A stretch of DNA of 5,581 nt from Alphaproteobacteria bacterium (GTDB lineage: Bacteria; Pseudomonadota; Alphaproteobacteria; Paracaedibacterales; CAIULA01). The stretch is taken from NCBI GenBank assembly GCA_019751935.1, contig JAIEMR010000195.1, positions 1 to 5,581 on the forward strand, in the 5' to 3' direction. This document shows positions 1-4,302 of the stretch, in pieces; within the stretch, counting starts at the first letter, position 1, and each line of letters opens with the position of its first letter. The translations under genes and the position numbers were made by a program. The notes under the pieces were generated by a model. That model saw only the letters and a list, made by a program, of their open reading frames with translations, was not told the DNA's origin and made no database searches.

Positions 1-56
1 ATCATTTCTTTCTCATTGTTTGTGTAAGAAATTTACAATCATTCCCCCCTTTATAA

Positions 57-137
57 CTATCAGGCCTGAAAAAGACATCAAATTTTGCAGATGGCAAAGA
101 TGTTTTAGAAACCATCGATTTTTTAAAAGGATTGTGA
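57..137 (+). other. Possible 3' tail of an upstream gene (unrecognised, maybe frameshifted)
   Basis: This reading frame is open from just after a TAA at 54-56 to a TGA at 135-137. Its end reads FADGKDVLETIDFLKGL, which has the balanced composition of real protein. The start of the same protein might continue from the adjacent frame (ITIRPEKDIKF, about 53-86), which would need a frameshift near 80-90. It ends 44 bases before the metN start, so it could be the end of a gene preceding metN in the same operon, or a decayed relic. I do not recognise the family, and the stretch is too short to be sure it is coding. Nothing else recognisable, including a SAM-type riboswitch, is visible in 1-181. Confidence 0.2.
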
Positions 138-181
138 TATTTGTTAAAATACTAAAGCGTATCTTTACTAAGCGTTTGCTA

Positions 182-1237
182 ATGCCAAGCTCAAATCCTT
201 ATCTTGCTATTCAAAACATTAGTAAATCCTTTTCTCAAAATGGACCTGAAAAAGTACTAAACGATATTTCTTTTGAGATATCGAAAGGAAAAATTCTTGG
301 CATTATTGGCAAAAGTGGCGCCGGGAAAAGTACACTTTTAAGGTGTTTAAATGGCCTTGAAAAACCAGATACAGGAAAAATACTTTTCCAAGGTCAGAAT
401 TTAACCGATCTTTCTAGTCAAAAAATACGCGACGTTCGCCGGAAAATTGGTGTGGTTTTTCAGTCTTTTAATCTTTTAAGCACCCGAACCGTTTTTGAAA
501 ATGTCGCTCTTCCCTTAGAACTTTTAAAGCTATCTGATACTGAGCGACAAAAAAAAGTAGAAAATATCTTAACCTTGGTTGGACTATCCTCAAAATTTAA
601 CGCCTATCCCAGCCAACTTAGTGGAGGTCAACGTCAGCGTATTGCCATCGCCAGGGCACTTGTTGTGGACGCGACTTTGCTTTTATGTGATGAATTCACC
701 TCAGCTCTTGATCCTCATACAACCCTTGAGATCTTAAGGTTGTTACAAGACCTCAATAGACGTTTAGGTATTACAATTATTTTCGTAACCCATGACATCA
801 ACGTTGTAAAAGAATTAGCTCAAGATGTTTGCGTCCTTGATCAAGGCAAAATTGTTGAACATGGAGCTGTTGAAAATGTCTTTACAAACCCTCAGCACAC
901 CGTAACCCAAACCCTTCTCTCAGAGCTTTTAAAGAATGACTTGCCAGATTTCTTAGAGCACCAGCTTCAGGTGGAGGGTAAGGAAAATGATGATGTTGTG
1001 CTAAAACTCATTTTTGGCAGCCAAACCTCAACCAAACCCCTGATTGCTAATCTTATTCAGGAATGGAAAATCCCGATCAACATCATTTCAGGCAGTCTAG
1101 ATCACATCGGCAAAGCAACCTTTGGTCATCTTGTTGTTTCATTAAAGCACCACGCTGAAAGTACTGAAAAAATTATAAAATACCTAACTGACCACCAAGT
1201 TGGCGTTGAAAAAGCGGGGTATATCAGATGGCAATGA
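182..1237 (+). CDS. metN: MetN, ATP-binding subunit of the methionine ABC importer
   Basis: The protein is 351 aa from the ATG at 182, close to the usual MetN length (about 343). It is the cytoplasmic ATPase that drives uptake of L- and D-methionine through MetI. The ABC domain (about 1-250) is complete: Walker A GKSGAGKST at 43-51, Q-loop Gln94, signature LSGGQ at 146-150, Walker B LLLCDE at 166-171, D-loop SALD at 174-177 and switch His204. Residues about 270-351 form the NIL (ACT-like) domain, which binds methionine and inhibits transport when internal methionine is high. NIL separates MetN from other polar amino acid importers. The frame is open upstream to an ATG at 20, but that adds a basic, Phe-rich 54-residue leader the family lacks, and homology begins right after residue 55, so 182 is preferred. 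No strong ribosome site precedes it. An oddity is Phe172 after the Walker B Glu, where MetN usually has Ala (DEATSALDP). The end overlaps metI by 10 bases. Confidence 0.95.
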   Translation: MPSSNPYLAIQNISKSFSQNGPEKVLNDISFEISKGKILGIIGKSGAGKSTLLRCLNGLEKPDTGKILFQGQNLTDLSSQKIRDVRRKIGVVFQSFNLLSTRTVFENVALPLELLKLSDTERQKKVENILTLVGLSSKFNAYPSQLSGGQRQRIAIARALVVDATLLLCDEFTSALDPHTTLEILRLLQDLNRRLGITIIFVTHDINVVKELAQDVCVLDQGKIVEHGAVENVFTNPQHTVTQTLLSELLKNDLPDFLEHQLQVEGKENDDVVLKLIFGSQTSTKPLIANLIQEWKIPINIISGSLDHIGKATFGHLVVSLKHHAESTEKIIKYLTDHQVGVEKAGYIRWQ

Positions 1238-1872
1238 ATGATCTGCTTTTCAAAGCTTTATATGAAACACTTTTGATGGTTTTTGGGTCAACGGGGGTTG
1301 GAATTTTATTAGGTGTTCCTTTAGGGGTTGTACTTTATAATACTTCCTCTCAGGGACTCCAGCCTTGCAAAAAACTTTATCAACCATTGAGTTTTTTCGT
1401 TAATGGAGCCAGATCTATTCCTTATATTATTTTGACAGTGCTCTTGATTCCCTTTACCAGACATCTTATAGGGACTTCGATTGGTACTGGCTCAGCCATT
1501 GTTCCCTTAAGTGTTGCAGCGGCCCTTTTAATTGCAAGATGCGTTGAAGATGCACTGCAGTCTGTTCCCAAAGGCCTTACTGAGGTTGGTATATCCTTGG
1601 GCGCCTCTCCCTTTGAGATTATTCGAAAAATCCTTTTACCAGAAAGCATGGCACCGCTGATTGCTGGAATCACAACAGTCATGATTAACCTTGTGGGATA
1701 TTCTGCTATGGCTGGAACAGTTGGCGGTGGCGGACTTGGAGATCTAGCCATTCGCTATGGATACCAGCGCTATGATACAGTCTTAGTCATTTTGATTGTT
1801 GCGATTCTTATTGTTATTGTCCAAGTGATTCAAATGGCTGGGCAACGATGCGCGAATCATTATAGACGTTAG
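1228..1872 (+). CDS. metI: MetI, permease subunit of the methionine ABC importer
   Basis: The protein is 214 aa (E. coli MetI 217), a full-length inner-membrane subunit of the binding-protein-dependent transport family. Hydrophobic segments lie at about 14-36, 52-75, 88-105, 142-165 and 184-204, matching the five membrane helices of MetI. The EAA coupling loop that docks on MetN is seen as EVGISLGASPFEIIRKILLP (119-138), with Gly125 and Leu-Pro at 137-138. The conserved Gly-rich end GGGGLGDLAIRYGYQRY (167-183) follows. The ATG at 1228 lies inside the end of metN and has a GCGGGG purine stretch at 1214-1219, 8 bases upstream. A second ATG at 1234 overlaps the metN stop as ATGA but is farther from that site. 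The overlap implies coupled translation with MetN, the usual way to keep subunits balanced. The expected metQ binding-protein gene does not follow. Confidence 0.95.
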   Translation: MAMNDLLFKALYETLLMVFGSTGVGILLGVPLGVVLYNTSSQGLQPCKKLYQPLSFFVNGARSIPYIILTVLLIPFTRHLIGTSIGTGSAIVPLSVAAALLIARCVEDALQSVPKGLTEVGISLGASPFEIIRKILLPESMAPLIAGITTVMINLVGYSAMAGTVGGGGLGDLAIRYGYQRYDTVLVILIVAILIVIVQVIQMAGQRCANHYRR

Positions 1873-1909
1873 CTAAAAAGTCCCTCTTTATAACTTCTTA
1901 AATTTTCAT

Positions 1910-1922
1910 CGCTAAAATAGCG
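1910..1922 (+). terminator. Weak hairpin after metI, possible terminator
   Basis: A perfect 5-bp stem, CGCTA / TAGCG, encloses an AAA loop 38 bases after the metI stop. The following bases are AT-rich (TTAATTAATAAAATT) but are not a clean T-run. The stem is short, so termination here would be inefficient. It is the only hairpin I see between metI and the next reading frame. Confidence 0.3.
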
Positions 1923-1937
1923 TTAATTAATAAAATT

Positions 1938-1943
1938 AAAAGG
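1938..1943 (+). promoter_or_regulatory. Ribosome binding site of the broken gene at 1951
   Basis: AAAAGG ends 7 bases before the ATG at 1951, a standard Shine-Dalgarno spacing. It supports 1951 as the original start of the gene now broken by frameshifts. Confidence 0.45.
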
Positions 1944-1950
1944 CTGCTGA

Positions 1951-2248
1951 ATGAATTACCTAAAAATTATTTTTCTTTTGATGCTTTTTATTGATGGAAC
2001 TTATCCAGCTGATGGAGAAGCAGTAGAAAAAATGCAGCAGCTGTAGATCACGTTCCTGCTGGTGGAGAGGCTATATTAGAAGCAGAAGCTCCAGCACCAG
2101 TTCCGGAGGTATGAGTGGTGCCCCATTTTTTAAATGTGAAATAGCCGCTGGCCATACTCACTGTCAATTAATAGGTGTCGTTCATGGAAGTAACTTAATT
2201 CAAGAAGCTGGTCACTTATTTTTCAAAGGATTAATTGCAACACCTTAA
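1951..2248 (+). pseudogene. Broken gene: signal peptide, acidic linker, and serine-protease C-terminal fragment
   Basis: Three overlapping frames read as pieces of an exported protein. Frame A (1951-2046) starts MNYLKIIFLLMLFIDGTYPA, a signal peptide, then reads DGEAVEK and stops after 31 residues. At the A-run 2027-2032 a second frame takes over and reads NAAAVDHVPAGGEAILEAEA followed by PAPVPEV, to a TGA at 2112-2114. The third frame, from about 2102 or the ATG at 2111 to the TAA at 2246, reads GMSGAPFFKCEIAAG, then HTHCQLIGVVHGS and a short tail. GxSGxP followed about 20 residues later by a Cys and a (Q)LIGVVxG strand is the catalytic-Ser region of trypsin-fold (S1) peptidases. The His and Asp part, normally some 150 residues upstream, is absent. 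The simplest reading is a secreted protease gene shortened by a deletion and then frameshifted. Alternatively a protease fragment landed behind an unrelated secreted gene. The protease match is from motif memory, not a search. Confidence 0.55.
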
Positions 2249-2276
2249 AAAAAATACATTATACCAATAATGACTT

Positions 2277-2282
2277 TATAAT
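2277..2282 (+). promoter_or_regulatory. Candidate -10 box for the gene at 2324
   Basis: A perfect TATAAT lies 41 bases before the ATG at 2324, in an AT-rich gap after the broken gene. The -35 region is poor (around ATACAT at 2254-2259, 17 bases upstream). In DNA this rich in A and T a chance TATAAT is possible, but its position suits a start of transcription near 2289. Confidence 0.35.
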
Positions 2283-2312
2283 AAAAAAGATTAAATTAAA
2301 TAAAAGAAAAAT

Positions 2313-2316
2313 GGAG
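2313..2316 (+). promoter_or_regulatory. Ribosome binding site deciding the start at 2324
   Basis: GGAG ends 7 bases before the ATG at 2324 and 16 bases before the in-frame ATG at 2333. The spacing favours the upstream start, which adds MII to the signal peptide. Confidence 0.6.
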
Positions 2317-2323
2317 ATATGCT

Positions 2324-2785
2324 ATGATAATAATGAAACTAGGTTATGTAATTATCTTCTTTTGCATGTTTAGCCAATTGTGCCGTGCTTCAACTACTTT
2401 AATAGTAGTACCTGATCATGAAGATAAACCCGTGACATCACCTTTAACACCCGTTAAACCAGGAATAATATCTCATACAGATGAAAGTCTCAGCGACTCA
2501 GATAGCGCAGAAGAAGCAGCCCCCTCTCCACGATATAACGCCGCTGAAATTATAAGTGAAATTCAAGAATCCTCCAAAAAGAGCTATTTAAAAGGTCGCT
2601 TATTTATTGATGCCAGCCTTTTCAAAAAAATTAAGGAAGGAGATGAAGGAATAATTGCAAAATTTAAAGAAGAAATCGCAAAACTTACACTGAGTCCAGA
2701 AGGCGTTACGGACGCCTGGAGTTATACTATTGAGTATTATCCAACATTAGATAAAATTATTGCCAATATTTCAGATCACGCATAA
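2324..2785 (+). CDS. Exported protein of unknown function, 153 aa
   Basis: I do not recognise this family. The N-terminus MIIMKLGYVIIFFCMFSQLC is a Sec-type signal peptide with a likely cut after Ala22 (CRA|ST). Cys20 does not sit in a proper lipobox, so it is probably not a lipoprotein. Residues about 30-70 are Pro-, Ser- and acid-rich (SLSDSDSAEEAAPSPR at 55-70) and look disordered. Residues about 71-153 form a small charged domain, predicted mostly helical, with alternating Lys and Glu (LFKKIKEGDEGIIAKFKEEI at 99-118) and an aromatic stretch near the end (AWSYTIEYYP, 131-140). No Cys remains in the mature part. It has its own ribosome site and a candidate promoter and faces another exported protein across a hairpin. 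The architecture resembles small secreted accessory or effector-like proteins of host-associated bacteria; that role is only an inference. Confidence 0.8.
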   Translation: MIIMKLGYVIIFFCMFSQLCRASTTLIVVPDHEDKPVTSPLTPVKPGIISHTDESLSDSDSAEEAAPSPRYNAAEIISEIQESSKKSYLKGRLFIDASLFKKIKEGDEGIIAKFKEEIAKLTLSPEGVTDAWSYTIEYYPTLDKIIANISDHA

Positions 2786-2807
2786 ATAAAAAAGATTTTA
2801 TTATGAA

Positions 2808-2845
2808 AATATAGTAAGTCTCATGAATATAAGATTTACTATATT
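2808..2845. terminator. 14-bp inverted repeat between convergent genes, possible bidirectional terminator
   Basis: Arms 2808-2821 and 2832-2845 pair over 14 bp with one G-T pair (2818 with 2835) and a 10-base loop. It begins 23 bases after the stop of the + strand gene and lies 68 bases past the stop of the - strand gene. Neither side has a clean T-run directly after the stem: the + side continues TGCAAGG, and the - side TTTCATAATAAAATCTTTTTT. It may fold in both transcripts and serve both genes as a terminator or 3'-end protector. The AT-rich stem makes it weaker than its length suggests. Confidence 0.5.
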
Positions 2846-2913
2846 GCAAGGCAATTTGGTTTCGAAAAGCCTAAACACATAGCTAAGATAAAGTGCTCTA
2901 AAATACCACCGTA

Positions 2914-3822
2914 CTATTTGCTATCTTTCAAAGCTGCCAATAATTGGTCAGCAGAACACGTCTTTTTTCCTTCTTCTGTTCGGTCCTCAAGGAAAAAATC
3001 TTGCAAAAGATTTGAAAAAGACAATATATCTTTTTGAAGATTTGAAAATTTATTTTGTACCTTTATTGCATTCTCGATACGCCTTACATGGTCTGAAAGA
3101 ACATCCTGAGATTTGTGAAAAAAACTACTTGTAAGAGATGGGGTGTTTTTATTGGTTTGCACTTCTTGCAAAAGGGCTTCAAGGCGCTTTTTTATCAACT
3201 GTGACAAAATGCTTTGAGCTTCAATAATGCTTGCATTGATGTTGCCAAAAACTGCTAGCAATTCATTAACGCTGTGAGGTTCTAATGAATCTACTCTCTG
3301 CTTTATATCCATGGCAAATTCTTTATATATGTTAAGTTTGATGTATTCTTCAGATGTTTCTTTCAAGTTCTTTAGGATCACTTCAAAAATTTTTTGGACT
3401 TCTTGCAAAACTGCAGGCATTTGGGATAGCAACCTTCCCACCCTTCCAATATCAACATTTGTACCGCAACGAAGAATCTTTCCAAAATTTTTTATTTTTG
3501 ACGTTAATATTTCTTCATTACTTTTATAAAAAAGAGCAGGATAAGATAGATGATATTTTTCTTCTGCGTCTTTATTAAGACGTGTACTATCCATTCGCAT
3601 CATTTTCGAAGGAGGAGATATTAATTCGTCGGTGATAATTTTACCATTTTCGGGCGATGGAGGTGAGTCAGGGGAATCAAAAAAACCATCAAAGCTATCA
3701 ATTGGGATATCTAACCCTGTATTTATTGATGAAGGAGTTTCATCTATTTTACTGCCTTGTGCGCTACCTTCCATCGCATTCAAAGCTGGGGAAAGCAAAA
3801 GAAGAAGGATATAAATTTTCAT
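2914..3822 (-). CDS. Exported helical protein of unknown function, 302 aa
   Basis: I do not recognise this family. MKIYILLLLLSPALNA (1-16) is a clear Sec signal peptide with an ALNA cleavage site. Residues about 17-85 are Ser-, Pro- and Asp-rich and look disordered (FDSPDSPPSPENG at 48-60, then SPPSK at 69-73). Residues about 100-280 are dominated by long amphipathic helices with heptad-like hydrophobic spacing, for example LLSQMPAVLQEVQKIFEVIL (131-150) and IIEAQSILSQLIKKRLEALL (199-218), so a helical bundle or coiled coil is likely. Two Cys remain (119 and 289), which could form a disulfide after export. The ATG at 3822 is fixed by the signal peptide, although the upstream AAAGATAGA is a poor ribosome site. 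It has the same plan as the convergent 153-aa neighbour (signal peptide, acidic Ser/Pro linker, helical domain) but no obvious sequence similarity. A surface or secreted role, possibly host-directed, is an inference. Confidence 0.8.
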   Translation of the reverse strand: MKIYILLLLLSPALNAMEGSAQGSKIDETPSSINTGLDIPIDSFDGFFDSPDSPPSPENGKIITDELISPPSKMMRMDSTRLNKDAEEKYHLSYPALFYKSNEEILTSKIKNFGKILRCGTNVDIGRVGRLLSQMPAVLQEVQKIFEVILKNLKETSEEYIKLNIYKEFAMDIKQRVDSLEPHSVNELLAVFGNINASIIEAQSILSQLIKKRLEALLQEVQTNKNTPSLTSSFFHKSQDVLSDHVRRIENAIKVQNKFSNLQKDILSFSNLLQDFFLEDRTEEGKKTCSADQLLAALKDSK

Positions 3823-3849
3823 TTTGTCTATCTTTTACAGAACTCTGTT

Positions 3850-3877
3850 ATTCTACTGTATGAAGAATTTGGTTAAA
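3850..3877 (-). promoter_or_regulatory. Weak candidate promoter of the 302-aa exported protein gene
   Basis: Read on the - strand, TAGAAT (3850-3855) resembles a -10 box. TTTAAC (3872-3877), 16 bases upstream, is a poor -35 match. It would give a leader of about 20 bases. The 139-base gap 3823-3961 must hold promoters for both divergent genes, but it is so AT-rich that no box stands out. Confidence 0.2.
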
Positions 3878-3961
3878 AAAATATTAACTCAGCACTTTCT
3901 ATTTTAAAAAAATTGTCTCGTATTTTAATCTTTGCTAATCCATGCAATATAAAGTGAACTT

Positions 3962-4300
3962 ATGCCCCAACTTAACCTTTTCAACGATACATCTATTATT
4001 TATCCTCTAAGGGAAACCAGTAAAGGCATTGAGCTTTTCATTAAGGCAACTCCAAAAGCTGCCAAAAACAGATTTGGAGACATTATCGAGGATAGCCATA
4101 AAAGATATGCTTTAAAGGTTTATGTCACTGCCCCACCTGAAGACAATCGGGCAAATCAAGCTATTATTGAGTTAATAGCCAAGCAATTTAAATTAGCAAA
4201 ATCCCAAATTTCGCTTGTCAATGGCACTACGTCTCGTGAAAAGACGCTGCTCATTGAGGGAGAAAGTATTGAAAATATCAAGGCCAATTTTCCCACGTAA
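3962..4300 (+). CDS. DUF167 / YggU family protein
   Basis: The 112-aa protein is a full-length member of the DUF167 (YggU) family, a small alpha/beta fold found across bacteria and in eukaryotes, whose biochemical role is not settled. The family hallmarks are present: a beta strand and basic turn (IELFIKATPKAAKNRFG, about 23-39), the core motif APPEDNRAN (57-65; consensus A-P-P-x-x-G-x-A-N, with Asn62 replacing the usual Gly), and VNGTTSREK (86-94; consensus G-x-x-S-R-x-K). It is about 15 residues longer than E. coli YggU, mostly at the N-terminus (MPQLNLFNDTSIIYPLRE). The ATG at 3962 has only a weak AAAGTGA upstream, and a TATAAA at 3948-3953 is very close to the start, so a nearly leaderless mRNA is possible. 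The usual yggT neighbour is not seen. The gene is divergent from the 302-aa exported protein and converges on the amine oxidase with 2 bases between stops. Confidence 0.9.
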   Translation: MPQLNLFNDTSIIYPLRETSKGIELFIKATPKAAKNRFGDIIEDSHKRYALKVYVTAPPEDNRANQAIIELIAKQFKLAKSQISLVNGTTSREKTLLIEGESIENIKANFPT

Positions 4301-4302
4301 AG

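Noticed and set aside
20..181. N-terminal extension of MetN from the ATG at 20
   Set aside because: The 54 residues are basic and Phe-rich, have no counterpart in MetN, and would put a long leader before the ABC domain. The ATG at 182 gives the family length.
1..181. SAM or methionine-responsive riboswitch before metN
   Set aside because: I could find no conserved multi-stem pattern or terminator in this stretch, and the promoter may lie left of the window.
1422..1751. 109-aa open frame on the - strand inside metI
   Set aside because: It lies wholly antisense to a well-conserved permease, with low-complexity Pro runs mirroring the Gly-rich MetI motif, and no ribosome site supports it.
2026..2034. 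Programmed -1 frameshift at the A-run in the broken gene
   Set aside because: In the reading frame the site is GAA AAA ATG, not an X XXY YYZ slippery heptamer, and a second frame change is needed later. Plain decay is simpler.
2105..2114. Translational coupling by GGAGG and an ATGA stop/start overlap at 2111-2114
   Set aside because: The GGAGG is 1 base from the ATG, too close to act as a ribosome site, and the 45-residue product would be half a protease fold without a signal peptide.
2846..2913. tRNA or small RNA in the gap before the 302-aa gene's stop
   Set aside because: AGGC/GCCT at 2849-2872 gives only a 4-bp stem, with no cloverleaf or TTC loop context.
3311..3863. Several 60-74 aa open frames on the + strand
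   Set aside because: They overlap one another antisense to the 302-aa exported protein, whose signal peptide and helical pattern show it is the real gene.
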